A stretch of 48,192 nt of DNA from Chlamydiota bacterium (GCA_027451825.1 DAIDHZ010000017.1:1-48192); one strand, 5' to 3'; counted from the first letter of the stretch, positions 7,534 to 15,216 are shown. A program made the numbers and translations. The notes: generated by a model from the letters alone, not told the origin.

Positions 7534-8291
7534 TTGGAAAATTGATTTTTTTGGGAACTTCTTCTTCGACAGGGGTCCCTGTGATTGGCTGCCATTGCGC
7601 AGTATGCACTTCCAATTTTTCTTTCAATCAACGTCTCCGCCCCTCCCTTTTATTGAAGATGAAGGGACTTTGCTTTTTAGTCGATGTAGGACCTGATTTT
7701 CGTCAGCAAGCGCTTCGTTACGGCATCGATCATTTAGATGGACTTATTTTAACGCATACTCATTTTGATCACATCGCCGGGATTGACGATTTAAAAGTGT
7801 ACACGTTTACATCAAAAGAAAAACTTCCTTGTCTTTTGTCAATGGATAGTTTGCAAGAACTTCAAAGAAGATATTCGTATCTTTTCGATGAGAAGACTCA
7901 CTTTAAACTTGATATTTTACCTAAAGATCATGGAATGATCTCGTTTTTAGGTCTTGAAGTGCGTTACACTACGTATGTTCAAGGGGGTATGAAAGTGAAT
8001 GGGTATCGGTTTGGTGATTTGGCTTACGTGACGGATATTCGAGATTTCGATGAGTCTATTTTTTCTTTTTTAGACGGTGTTCAGACACTTGTTTTGAGTG
8101 CTCCGCGAGAGGAAAAATCAAAGCTTCATATTTCGATCGAAGAGGCGGTTTTGTTTGCAAAAAGATCGAAAGCAAAGCATACCTTACTGACCCATTTATC
8201 TCATTCTTTGGATTACAAAATAATGAATCAAAAATTGCCAACATCTGTCCAACTTGCGTTTGATGGGCAGGAAATCGAGTTTCAGTTATGA
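7530..8291 (+). CDS. PhnP-like metallo-beta-lactamase-fold hydrolase
   Basis: This 253-residue protein starts with KLIFLGTSSSTGVPVIGCHCAVC, a segment typical of PhnP/RNase Z-like hydrolases in which cysteines follow the first glycine loop. The metal-binding motif THTHFDHIAGIDDL (about 85-98) carries the H-x-H-x-D-H ligands. Further ligands are expected in AYVTDIRDF near 168-176 and TLLTHLSHS near 223-231. Members cleave phosphodiesters; in chlamydiae a gene of this type sits next to hflX. The ATG at 7530 overlaps the previous stop, and its own stop overlaps hflX by 4 bp. An earlier start at 7518 is less likely. Confidence 0.85.
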   Translation: MIGKLIFLGTSSSTGVPVIGCHCAVCTSNFSFNQRLRPSLLLKMKGLCFLVDVGPDFRQQALRYGIDHLDGLILTHTHFDHIAGIDDLKVYTFTSKEKLPCLLSMDSLQELQRRYSYLFDEKTHFKLDILPKDHGMISFLGLEVRYTTYVQGGMKVNGYRFGDLAYVTDIRDFDESIFSFLDGVQTLVLSAPREEKSKLHISIEEAVLFAKRSKAKHTLLTHLSHSLDYKIMNQKLPTSVQLAFDGQEIEFQL

Positions 8292-9607
8292 GTGAAGATC
8301 GTCTCCATAAAATTGAAAAAGAAGAGCCAAAAGCCCTTCTTGTAGGTACTTATCAGTCGTCTCAGAAGGAGTTATGCTTACAGCTTTTGGATGAATTAGA
8401 GAGCTTGGGAGTGACTTTTGGTTTAAAGACTGTTGAAAAAGTGGCAGCTCCTTTACGAGAAATTGATGCGGGTACCTTTTTAGGGAAAGGCAAACTCGAA
8501 GAGATTCGGCAAAAAGTAGAAGAGCATTCTTGTGATATTGTTGTGTTTGATGATGAGATTTCTCCACAGCAGCAAAGAAATATCGAAAAGATCTTAGGAA
8601 AGTCAGTGATCGATCGTACAGAGCTTATTTTGGCTGTGTTTGCGCAAAGAGCGCACACTCGGGAAGCGAAATTACAAATTGAGCTTGCGAGCTGTCAATA
8701 TCAGCTTCCTCGGTTACGCCGTTTATGGACGCACTTGGGGCGTCAAAGATCCGGAGGCGCTAGCGGTGGGTTTGTCAAGGGAGAAGGGGAAAAGCAAATC
8801 GAGATTGACAGACGGATTTTAAAGAGCCGGATTACGCAGCTTCAAAAAGAATTTGAGGAAGTTAAAAAGCATCGAGAAATTCAAAGAAGATTAAGAGAAA
8901 GAGCTCAAATTCCAACATTCGCCATTGTTGGTTACACAAACGTGGGGAAATCAACTCTTTTAAAGGCTCTTACCGATGCAGATGTCCTTGTCGAAGATAA
9001 GCTATTTGCGACACTGGATACAACAACAAGAAAGTTCATTTTACCGAATAAACAGCCTATTTTATTGATTGATACCGTAGGTTTTATTCGAAAGTTGCCT
9101 CACCAATTAGTGGCTGCTTTTCGAAGTACATTGGAAGAGGCGGTGCAGGCAGATATTTTGCTTCATTTAATCGATGTGAGTCAGCCGCTTGCAGAGATTC
9201 AAGCCGAAGCCACTTTTGATGTTTTAAAACAGCTCGAGGCGGAAAAACATCCCATGATTACAGTGCTCAATAAAATCGATCTTTGCCAAGACAGGCGGAT
9301 GATTGATCGGGTTCGTTTTAAATATCCTAAAACGGTTGAAATCTCAGCGCTGCAAAAGATCGGATTTGATCGTTTGACTGATTTGATGATTCAAGAGATT
9401 CAGAATTTGCGTAAAAAAGTATTTCTTCGAATCCCCCAAAGTCAATACGCCTTTTTGCATGAAGTCATGAAAGAATCTAGAGTGATTTCTCAAGAATATG
9501 AAGAGAATGACATTCTTTTAGAGATGGAAATCCCTGTTTCTTTAGAAAGAAAAGTAGCTCACTATGTGATTTCTCCGCCTTCTTCCTCAAGTGATTCATA
9601 CTCATAG
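8288..9607 (+). CDS. hflX: GTPase HflX
   Basis: This 439-residue ribosome-associated GTPase has the HflX N-terminal domain (GxGKxEEI seen as GKGKLEEIR near 62-70), the coiled linker, and a G domain with G1 GYTNVGKST near 219-227, G3 DTVGFIRKLPH near 263-273 and G4 NKID near 334-337. The signature RRLWTHLGRQRSGGASGG segment near 145-162 is also present. HflX splits stalled ribosomes under stress. It ends the operon that starts at yhhQ. Its last 46 bp overlap the convergent sigma-54 activator gene, an overlap in which both C-termini are glutamate- or serine-rich tails. Confidence 0.95.
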   Translation: MSEDRLHKIEKEEPKALLVGTYQSSQKELCLQLLDELESLGVTFGLKTVEKVAAPLREIDAGTFLGKGKLEEIRQKVEEHSCDIVVFDDEISPQQQRNIEKILGKSVIDRTELILAVFAQRAHTREAKLQIELASCQYQLPRLRRLWTHLGRQRSGGASGGFVKGEGEKQIEIDRRILKSRITQLQKEFEEVKKHREIQRRLRERAQIPTFAIVGYTNVGKSTLLKALTDADVLVEDKLFATLDTTTRKFILPNKQPILLIDTVGFIRKLPHQLVAAFRSTLEEAVQADILLHLIDVSQPLAEIQAEATFDVLKQLEAEKHPMITVLNKIDLCQDRRMIDRVRFKYPKTVEISALQKIGFDRLTDLMIQEIQNLRKKVFLRIPQSQYAFLHEVMKESRVISQEYEENDILLEMEIPVSLERKVAHYVISPPSSSSDSYS

Positions 9608-10548
9608 AGTTTGTTTCTTAAGGTTTTGACGCTGATTTTTAAGATTTGAGCTGTTTTTGTTTTGTTGTTCCCATAGGCAATGAGAGTTTCTAAAATGAGT
9701 CTTTTTTCCATTTCGAAAAGAGAGATTCCAATGGGTAGAGTTCCTTTATGCTGGGTTGATTTTCCTCCCGATAAAGTTTCTAAGTAAAGGTGATCTGCTT
9801 CGATTGTGGAATCAAAATCTAAGACAACGGTTCTTTCAATCACATTACTTAATTCTCGAACGTTTCCTGGCCATGGATAGTTCATGAGTTTAAGGGTCGC
9901 GCTTTGAGAGAGTTGTTTAAAGGGTTTATGATTTTTTTCGCAAAACCGCTTTAAAAAGTGCTGTGCTAAGGGGATAATGTCTTCTTCTCTTTCTCTTAAA
10001 GGTGGAATGTGGAGAGGGACAACGTTGAGTCGATAAAATAAATCTTCTCGAAAAATTTTGGCGTCGATCGCTTCTTGCATATTGCGATTTGAGGTTGCTA
10101 AGAATCGGACATTGACGCGGATTGGTTTCATTCCTCCCACTCGTTCGAATTCTTGTTCTTGAATGGCTCTGAGTAATTTGGGTTGAAGAGGTAAGGGAAT
10201 TTCGGTCACTTCATCGAGAAGAAGCGTTCCAAGATCAGCGAGTTCAAATCGGCCAATTTTTTTTTGAAGAGCTCCTGTAAAAGCGCCTTTTTCATGGCCA
10301 AAAAATTCTGATTCTAAAAGAGTTTCCGGGATGGCTGCGCAATTGACTTTGATGAATGGTTCTTTGCTACGATGGGATAAGTGATGGATGAGTCCCCCAA
10401 TCACTTCTTTTCCGGTGCCGGATTCTCCTGTGATGAGAACGCTTGCATGACTCTTTGCGATTTTGTCAATGTCTTGGATGAGTTTTTTCATGGCAGGGCT
10501 TTCTGCGATAAAATGAGGGTATTGCATTACATTGTCAATCGGTGTCAT
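9562..10548 (-). CDS. Sigma-54-dependent activator lacking a receiver domain
   Basis: This 328-residue bacterial enhancer-binding protein has an AAA+ domain with Walker A GESGTGKE (41-48), the sigma-54 contact loop GAFTGA (88-93), Walker B GTLLLDEV (107-114) and the WPGNVREL sensor segment. It closes with a Fis-type helix-turn-helix (NKTKTAQILKISVKTLRNKLYEY). The usual N-terminal receiver is absent: only about 12 residues precede the AAA+ start. Chlamydial CtcC/AtoC has a receiver, so this protein may be a paralogue that is constitutive or regulated by partner or expression level. It is divergent from the lipoprotein gene at 10620 with 71 bp between them. Its 3' end overlaps hflX by 46 bp. 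Confidence 0.9.
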   Translation of the reverse strand: MTPIDNVMQYPHFIAESPAMKKLIQDIDKIAKSHASVLITGESGTGKEVIGGLIHHLSHRSKEPFIKVNCAAIPETLLESEFFGHEKGAFTGALQKKIGRFELADLGTLLLDEVTEIPLPLQPKLLRAIQEQEFERVGGMKPIRVNVRFLATSNRNMQEAIDAKIFREDLFYRLNVVPLHIPPLREREEDIIPLAQHFLKRFCEKNHKPFKQLSQSATLKLMNYPWPGNVRELSNVIERTVVLDFDSTIEADHLYLETLSGGKSTQHKGTLPIGISLFEMEKRLILETLIAYGNNKTKTAQILKISVKTLRNKLYEYESLEEEGGEIT

Positions 10549-10619
10549 ATTCTTATCCCGTATAGGAAAAGGCTATTTGATGGCAATAGTCTATTTGATG
10601 TATTTTTGATCGCAGCTGT

Positions 10620-11450
10620 ATGAAAAAACCGATTCTTCATTTTTTCATTCTCCTTTTTTTAGGAGGATGTGGTGGTCTTGAGAGATCAGAACAGGAAAAA
10701 TTAAAAAAACGCAATTGTACGGCGGAGTCTATTTATCGAGGATCGAAGGATTTTTTGTATCCAATTGGAGTTCCGGAGTTTACGCCGCGCTCTTTATATC
10801 CTTGGGAGACGCCGCATCATTTGCCTCGAATTACGAAAGATTTTTTCCGTTGTAAAGGAAGTTTGCAAAACCCTTCTTTTTCGGATCCGAAGGATCCAAC
10901 ACGGATTTTTTCAGATTGCGAAGGCGGTCATCGCCATGGGCTTCCGGTTTTTAATGGGAAGGAAGGGGTTTATCCGATTTTGATTGATCTTCTCAATTAC
11001 ATTCAAAATAAACTTGGAAAAAGGGTGGTGATTACATCGGGCCATCGTTGTCCCGTCCATAATACCTATGTAGATGCTTCGAAAGAAAATGGGACTTCAA
11101 AGCATCAAATTGGAGCCGAGGTCGATTTTTATGTCCAAGGCATTGAAGATCAGCCTCAAGAGGTCGTGAATCTTTTGATGCAATATTATCAGGAAAATCC
11201 TGTCTATGAGGGGAAAAAGGAGTATTTAACGTTTTCTCGTTATGATAAACCGGATAGTCATGTAGCGATCCAGCCTTGGATGAATAAAGAAATTTATATC
11301 AAAATCAATCAAAAAGATGAGGGGCGTAACTTTGATCATCGGTATTCTCATCCATACATTACGATTCAAGTTCGCTTTGATAAAGAGAAGCAAGAAAGGG
11401 TGATTTACGATTGGAATCGAGCCAATAAGGGGTATGCAAAAGGGTGGTAG
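10620..11450 (+). CDS. Lipoprotein with an M15-type (D-Ala-D-Ala carboxypeptidase) domain
   Basis: This 276-residue protein begins with a lipoprotein signal (MKKPILHFFILLFLGGC, lipid-attachment Cys at 17). Its central part reads KRVVITSGHRCPVHN, then SKHQIGAEVDFYV at about 160-172, the S-x-H-x-x-G-x-x-x-D zinc motif of the peptidase M15A/DUF882 group; a third His follows in DSHVAIQPW near 213. These enzymes trim peptidoglycan peptides in the periplasm, which is of interest because chlamydiae make only a small amount of peptidoglycan. The gene is divergent from the sigma-54 activator and shares its upstream region, but no clear -24/-12 promoter is visible. Confidence 0.82.
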   Translation: MKKPILHFFILLFLGGCGGLERSEQEKLKKRNCTAESIYRGSKDFLYPIGVPEFTPRSLYPWETPHHLPRITKDFFRCKGSLQNPSFSDPKDPTRIFSDCEGGHRHGLPVFNGKEGVYPILIDLLNYIQNKLGKRVVITSGHRCPVHNTYVDASKENGTSKHQIGAEVDFYVQGIEDQPQEVVNLLMQYYQENPVYEGKKEYLTFSRYDKPDSHVAIQPWMNKEIYIKINQKDEGRNFDHRYSHPYITIQVRFDKEKQERVIYDWNRANKGYAKGW

Positions 11451-11501
11451 AATTTTCTTCTTTTCTTTAAGAGCAACTCTCTTTATACTCTTTTTCATTA
11501 T

Positions 11502-11666
11502 TAACTCAAGTTGCTAGTCGATCGTTAGACGAGTACGGAGCGAGAGGGCTGAGGTCGAGGATTTCGCGACGAGTCTTAGAGTGAGAACTTCTGGACGAGG
11601 AGCGAAATCCTCGAGATCGGCACTCGCAGCCCGTAATCGTCAACGAGCGACTAGCAACTTGAGTTA
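11502..11666. repeat. Type D palindromic repeat upstream of tRNA-Leu
   Basis: TAACTCAAGTTGCTAGTCG at 11502-11520 is perfectly inverted at 11648-11666. Inner parts are also complementary (GAGGATTTCGC on the left, GCGAAATCCTCG on the right). The 165-bp element ends 4 bases before the tRNA. The nearest promoter-like -10 (TATACT, 11484-11489) lies upstream of the element, so the palindrome may be transcribed as part of the tRNA leader. Confidence 0.8.
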
Positions 11667-11670
11667 TTAT

Positions 11671-11754
11671 GCCGGTGTGGTGAAATTGGTAGACGCGGTA
11701 GACTCAAAATCTACTTCTAGCAATAGAGTGCTGGTTCGAGTCCGGTCACCGGCA
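11671..11754 (+). tRNA. tRNA-Leu (anticodon CAA)
   Basis: The 84-base sequence folds as a class II tRNA. The acceptor stem pairs GCCGGTG with CACCGGC. The anticodon arm is GTAGA, loop CTCAAAA with anticodon CAA, TCTAC. A variable arm with a short stem follows (TTCTAGCAATAGA), then the T arm with TTCGAGT loop, then discriminator A. The D arm carries the leucine pattern GAAATTGGTAGACGC. CCA is not encoded. The tRNA is isolated, reading through from a palindrome on the left to a terminator on the right. Confidence 0.95.
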
Positions 11755-11798
11755 AAACAAAAAGGGGAAGCGAATGCTTCCCCTTTTTGTTTTGCCGG
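11749..11798 (+). terminator. Terminator hairpin overlapping the tRNA-Leu 3' end
   Basis: CCGGCAAAACAAAAAGGGGAAGC (11749-11771, partly tRNA) is the exact reverse complement of 11776-11798, around a GAAT loop. The core AAGGGGAAGC-GAAT-GCTTCCCCTT with its T run is a strong terminator. The outer five pairs use the last bases of the tRNA acceptor strand, so the full hairpin and the mature tRNA fold exclude each other. Confidence 0.85.
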
Positions 11799-11801
11799 GT
11801 G

Positions 11802-11829
11802 AAAAAAAGCCTCTTAATGTGGCTTTTTT
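11802..11829 (+). terminator. Second terminator-like hairpin after tRNA-Leu
   Basis: AAAAAAGCC (11803-11811) pairs with GGCTTTTTT (11821-11829) around TCTTAATGT. It looks like a back-up terminator 4 bases after the first. Confidence 0.6.
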
Positions 11830-11927
11830 AGGGCGAGAAGTGAAAAGCTTTGCTTTGAACCGGCTTTTGGGACGAGGACGATCGTTTCGCTCGCTTCGCC
11901 AGAAAGGAGTCCGTCTACCTGCAAAAA

Positions 11928-11954
11928 CAAAGACTCCCATTTCGGGAGTCTTTT
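11928..11954 (+). terminator. Third terminator-like hairpin before the lysine-rich gene
   Basis: AAAGACTCCC (11929-11938) pairs with GGGAGTCTTT (11944-11953) around ATTTC, with T residues after. It sits 18 bases before the ATG of the next small gene, so it may act in its leader rather than end a gene. Confidence 0.6.
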
Positions 11955-11971
11955 ATTCAACAAAGGGTTTT

Positions 11972-12088
11972 ATGACTAAAGAAATAGTGAAGCATCGTAA
12001 AGATGAAAAGAAAAAACCTACATTAACGCCTAAAGAACGTAAAGCGAAGAAGCAGGAAAAAAAGCAGAATAAACAGAATAAAATGTAG
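11972..12088 (+). CDS. Very small lysine-rich basic protein
   Basis: This 38-residue frame begins MTKEIVKHRKDEKKK and is almost half Lys, Arg and Gln, with no hydrophobic core. A GGG-containing ribosome binding site (AAAGGG) lies 6 bases before the ATG. A longer frame starting at 11774 reads through the terminator and is rejected as a start. The composition suggests a nucleic-acid or ribosome binding tail-like protein, as with small basic chlamydial proteins, but there is no family signature. It is followed by a palindromic repeat. Confidence 0.5.
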   Translation: MTKEIVKHRKDEKKKPTLTPKERKAKKQEKKQNKQNKM

Positions 12089-12110
12089 GTTCATGAGTAC
12101 ATTGGCTGCC

Positions 12111-12299
12111 ATATGAGCCAATTGCAAAACTGCTTTGCCCGGAAAATCGATGATTTTGGGGCAAGTTAAGAGGGCAAGCGAGCTTGCTCGTTTCACTTCG
12201 ACGAACCCAACCCCTGGTGGGTTGGGTGAGGAGAGTGAACTTAAATGGCCCCAAAAGGGCGATTTTAACGGGCAAATGAGTATTGCAATTAGCTCATAT
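12111..12299. repeat. Type E palindromic repeat
   Basis: The ends are ATATGAGCCAATTGCAA and TTGCAATTAGCTCATAT, inverted with one mismatch. Inner shells are also paired: TTTGCCCGGAAAATCG with CGATTTTAACGGGCAAA, and TTTTGGGGC with GGCCCCAAAA. The centre has the hairpin CCCAACCCCTGGTGGGTTGGG. Its right end provides the last codons and stop of the chimeric reading frame on the minus strand. Confidence 0.75.
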
Positions 12300-12917
12300 A
12301 AATAGGTGTGGGAGCTTTTTTGAAATTTTCTAATATTTCTACAAGAGTTCCATTGGATAAATACTGTTCATCTTCCAATTGATGTAATTGAATAAATCCG
12401 ATTAAAATGCACAGAATGTTCAATCCATAATTATAAAACCAAGAGTTTTGGATCTCATTTTGAGCTAGAATGTAACTAGGAATGGCCATAACGATCATGA
12501 GAATTGCCCAGATGGTTGTTAGCACCCAATTTATTTTTAAGAAAACCGGGTTCCTCCAATGTTCTCTTGCCACTTGTTCACGAGCGTACTGTAGAGTGAA
12601 TGGTTTCCCAATGGCCATAGAAATGATCACAATGATTGCCAGTGCCGAATTTGCAATGAGAAAAGAATGGGTAGCGACCCAAGAAGATATCTGGAGAGAC
12701 TCGTTTAAAAACATGAAGGCAAAAAAGAGTACTGATCCCTAAGGCAAGATAAACCCTTTTTTTAACCCCTGCCAATTGAAGCAGAGGGCCAGTACTATTG
12801 CAGCAAGGCTAGTCCAACCGGCATGTTGAGTATAAAAGACAGAAAAGACAATCCAAGGAATAAAGACCATTAAAATCGAAAAACGATTTCTTATGACGCT
12901 CATAATCTTGTGTCTCA
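12289..12917 (-). pseudogene. Broken integral membrane protein gene fused to a LysR gene fragment
   Basis: Read from an ATG at 12915-12917, the frame gives a protein with several hydrophobic helices (MRHKIMSVIRNRFSILMVFI at the start) but meets an in-frame TAG at about 12739-12741. Downstream the same frame resumes (FFAFMFLNESLQISSWVATH) and continues through KPFTLQYAREQVAREHWRNP, a typical stretch of a small family of bacterial membrane proteins of unknown function. The last 37 residues then become IGFIQLHQLEDEQYLS and NGTLVEILENFK, a near copy of the LysR regulator at 15473. Bases 12298-12402 match 15563-15667 at 101 of 105 positions without gaps. The end codons come from a palindromic repeat. 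A nonsense codon plus a foreign C-terminus make this a decayed gene; the 141-residue downstream part could still be translated. Confidence 0.8.
12298..12402 (-). repeat. Duplicated fragment of the lysR gene
   Basis: The 105 bases align without gaps to 15563-15667 in the lysR gene, with four mismatches by my count. They keep the same strand and the same reading frame. One edge coincides with the end of the type E repeat. Confidence 0.85.
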
Positions 12918-12981
12918 TAGGGTCTGTCCCATTCAGTTATCAGTAAGAAGATAAATAATTGAATTATTCTTAGTGCAGCTC

Positions 12982-13239
12982 TTAATGCGCGATTAAAGGG
13001 AACTGATGGGGGTTTTTTAAGATGGCAACGCTAAGGTCGACATCGAGCGATGGCCAATGCAGATGATGATTGTGATGTAGTTCTACATTATAGATATCTG
13101 GAATAGTAGCATTTTTAAAGAATGGATATTCTTCATAGGCCAGGAAGAACTCTTCATTGTGAAGACATAACCATAGTCCAAAACGAGTGATATTGATTTC
13201 AACCGGGAAAGTGTTTTTTCCAAGCGCTGATGATTTCAT
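12982..13239 (-). CDS. DUF2442 protein, antitoxin-like partner
   Basis: This 85-residue protein has the DUF2442 pattern: a strand FGLWLCLHNEEFFLAYEEYPFF, then IPDIYNVELHHNHHLHWPSLDVDLSVAILK, with the conserved HWP-x-LD-x-DLSV. DUF2442 proteins commonly lie next to DUF4160 proteins, and the pair is predicted to be a toxin-antitoxin-like module. Here it overlaps the upstream DUF4160 gene by 41 bp. It lies just upstream of the broken membrane gene in a region rich in repeats, so it is probably horizontally acquired. Confidence 0.8.
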   Translation of the reverse strand: MKSSALGKNTFPVEINITRFGLWLCLHNEEFFLAYEEYPFFKNATIPDIYNVELHHNHHLHWPSLDVDLSVAILKNPHQFPLIAH

Positions 13240-13438
13240 CGATGTGTTTCTCCACTAATAATTGCATTTCATGCAATTGCTTTTTGTTTACGCCGTGATA
13301 TGTTGCTAGAGAAATAATGGGTTCTATCCAAAATTTGGCTTCCCCATCAGAACAAGAAATATGCACATGCATTCGAGGCTCTTCTCTTGAAAAAAAGAAA
13401 AACCGAAAAGGTCCTTCTTTTAAAACTGTAGGACTCAT
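13199..13438 (-). CDS. DUF4160 protein, partner of DUF2442
   Basis: This 79-residue protein has the DUF4160 pattern: a start containing FRFFFFSREEPRMHVHI, followed by GEAKFWIEPIISLA and a C-terminal helix KKQLHEMQLLVEKHIDEI ending in W. The EEPxHVHV-type segment is the family hallmark. It is the first gene of the pair and overlaps the DUF2442 gene by 41 bp, so the two are translated together. Function is unproven; a toxin-antitoxin role is predicted for this gene pair in other bacteria. Confidence 0.82.
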   Translation of the reverse strand: MSPTVLKEGPFRFFFFSREEPRMHVHISCSDGEAKFWIEPIISLATYHGVNKKQLHEMQLLVEKHIDEIISAWKKHFPG

Positions 13439-13663
13439 GCAAACCTCATTCCTTTCAATATAGCAAAATTATATATTTTGACACACTGTTGTAAGAGGTT
13501 TTTTGAGTTTTCCCAGTCAAACGTTCAGAAACTGTCCGATTGGCTGCAAAAAAATGAAGCAGAGAACTTCTTATTACAAGCGGTGTATGGTCCCATTGCT
13601 CGGGCGGGCGTAATGTCTCTTCGCCAGAGATCATCGTATGGATTTTCATCAAAGCCAAGAGTA

Positions 13664-14008
13664 TTATCTTCTCGCCTCAGAGAGGATCATTTTGAGTTGA
13701 AGATGAAGAGGCGGTAGGTCGGTACTGACTGTTTCCCAAATGATATCATAATCCACATCGAAATAAGCGTGGATCAATGTATTCCTCATTGCTATGAGCT
13801 GCTTCCAAGGTAATTCAGGAAATGATTTTTGAGTGGGTTTAGAAATATGATTTGCTGCTTCGCCTAAAATTTCAAGTTCACGGATAACGGCGTTGCTAAA
13901 CATTCTATCGCTATGAAGATGTTTACGTGTTTTTCCCTCGATAAAATAAAGAATAGCGGTTGCAGAATCTAACATGTGTTTAAATCGAATGAGATCTCTA
14001 TTTTCCAT
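13664..14008 (-). CDS. HepT-like HEPN RNase toxin
   Basis: This 114-residue helical protein carries the HEPN motif R-x4-H-x-Y as RNTLIHAY, near residues 74-81. It belongs to the DUF86/HepT family, the toxin (an RNase) of HEPN/MNT pairs. The upstream gene encodes the nucleotidyltransferase partner and overlaps it by 11 bp with the start chosen here (MENRDLIRF, ATG at 14006-14008). An earlier start at 14038 would add 10 residues that merely overlap the partner gene. The motif residues are intact, so the protein is potentially active. Confidence 0.85.
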   Translation of the reverse strand: MENRDLIRFKHMLDSATAILYFIEGKTRKHLHSDRMFSNAVIRELEILGEAANHISKPTQKSFPELPWKQLIAMRNTLIHAYFDVDYDIIWETVSTDLPPLHLQLKMILSEARR

Positions 14009-14300
14009 AGAGTACTTGTGCTTTAGATAAGACTTCATCGCGGAAGTAGCGACTCAAGCTGTTTGGAGTTTTTAAATCGACTTCTCTTCCTACAATTGCG
14101 CTTAACTCTTCTTGTATGTCAAAGATGCCAAACAACCCAGGAATATGCTTCTTATCAAACTTTACAAGAATATCTACATCGCTTGATGCAGAAAAGTCGG
14201 AAGTCAAAATCGATCCAAATAGAGCGAGATAGGTAATATGGTGCTTTTTACAGCAGGCATTGATTTTTTTTTTGTTTATAAGAATCGGTAATTGCGTCAT
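13998..14300 (-). CDS. MntA-like nucleotidyltransferase antitoxin
   Basis: This 100-residue minimal nucleotidyltransferase has G-S-x10-D-x-D as GSILTSDFSASSDVD, followed by ILVKFD. In HEPN/MNT systems such proteins neutralise HepT by adding AMP groups near its active site. The ATG at 14298-14300 is preferred because a strong Shine-Dalgarno site (AGGAGG) lies 7-12 bases upstream; an ATG six codons earlier lacks one. It is the first gene of the pair. Confidence 0.87.
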   Translation of the reverse strand: MTQLPILINKKKINACCKKHHITYLALFGSILTSDFSASSDVDILVKFDKKHIPGLFGIFDIQEELSAIVGREVDLKTPNSLSRYFRDEVLSKAQVLYGK

Positions 14301-14361
14301 CAATGACCTCCTGAGCATGAATTATATACTATTTAAAAGGTTTTTTAGAAGATTTTACTTA

Positions 14362-15183
14362 TCATTTAAACAGTGTTTGCAGGGCAGGATATGAAACAGC
14401 ATTTTTTGTTAAGCTTCCATAGGTGCCAGAAGAAAGTAGTTCAGTAGAAATTTCCTCTAGCAATCCTAATGTTGCTCTAATGGGACCAGATCCTAAGCTT
14501 ACCCTTGCGACGCCGAGCTCTCGGAGTTCTTGAATAGAAGGCATTTTTGGCCCGGCCAAAACATTCATGGGAGCCTTAATTTCTCGAGCAAGTGTGGCAA
14601 TGCTCTCTTTATCATTGATGGCGAAGACAAAAATAGAGTCAGCTCCAGCATCTACATAAGCGCGAGTCCTACGAATTGTTTCTTTGAGAGCTTCTTCCTT
14701 TCCTAGTTGTCCTAAATAAAACACGTCAATACGCGCATTAATCCATAAATGAGAAGGAAATGCCTTGCGAATTTCTTGAATTTTTTTGGCTTGTGTTGAG
14801 AGGTCAATAAGACCGTTTTGAGTGCTATCTTCTATATTAATCCCAACAGCTCCTAGAGAGGCAACGTTCTTGATTGTGTCTATGATTTCATCTGTTGTTT
14901 TTCCAAATCCAGCCTCTATGTCAACCGATACAGGAACATCGACTGCAGATATAATTTCTTTAACGCAGGCGAGCATTTCTGCAAGGGGAATATTTTGTCC
15001 ATCGTGATATCCTCTGGAGGCGGCAATCCCTGCGCTTGTAGTGCCAATTGCAGAAAACCCTTTTTTCTCAAAAACTCGAGCGCTCGCTGCATCCCAAGCA
15101 TTTGCTAAAATAAATGGTGTTTTTTCTATGTGGAGTTTTGCAAATTTTCTTGCTTTCATTTGGGTTGTCGTTTCTTTTTTCAT
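14362..15183 (-). CDS. Isocitrate lyase/PEP mutase-family enzyme
   Basis: This 273-residue TIM-barrel protein has the family pattern LANAWDAASARVFEKKGFSAIGTTSAGIA near the start, VPVSVDIEAGFG with the metal-binding acids near residue 88, INIEDST near 115 and INARIDVF near 152. It belongs to the large group of PEP mutase-like (PF13714-type) proteins of unclear substrate; it lacks the KKCGH motif of true isocitrate and methylisocitrate lyases. The open frame extends 96 codons further upstream, but that extension is translated palindromic repeat; the ATG at 15181-15183 gives the normal length. A LysR regulator lies upstream on the same strand and may control it. Confidence 0.83.
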   Translation of the reverse strand: MKKETTTQMKARKFAKLHIEKTPFILANAWDAASARVFEKKGFSAIGTTSAGIAASRGYHDGQNIPLAEMLACVKEIISAVDVPVSVDIEAGFGKTTDEIIDTIKNVASLGAVGINIEDSTQNGLIDLSTQAKKIQEIRKAFPSHLWINARIDVFYLGQLGKEEALKETIRRTRAYVDAGADSIFVFAINDKESIATLAREIKAPMNVLAGPKMPSIQELRELGVARVSLGSGPIRATLGLLEEISTELLSSGTYGSLTKNAVSYPALQTLFK

Positions 15184-15216
15184 ATTTTTACCGCATATTT
15201 TTTCTAAAAGGTTGTT

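Noticed and set aside
11581..11802. 73-codon frame running through the type D repeat and tRNA-Leu
   Set aside because: It covers a clear tRNA and a terminator, so it is a by-product.
13440..13663. Open frames on both strands between the DUF4160 gene and the HepT gene
   Set aside because: Both strands stay open (67 and 79 codons), but no family pattern or convincing start site is visible; I see nothing I can name in this 224-bp stretch.
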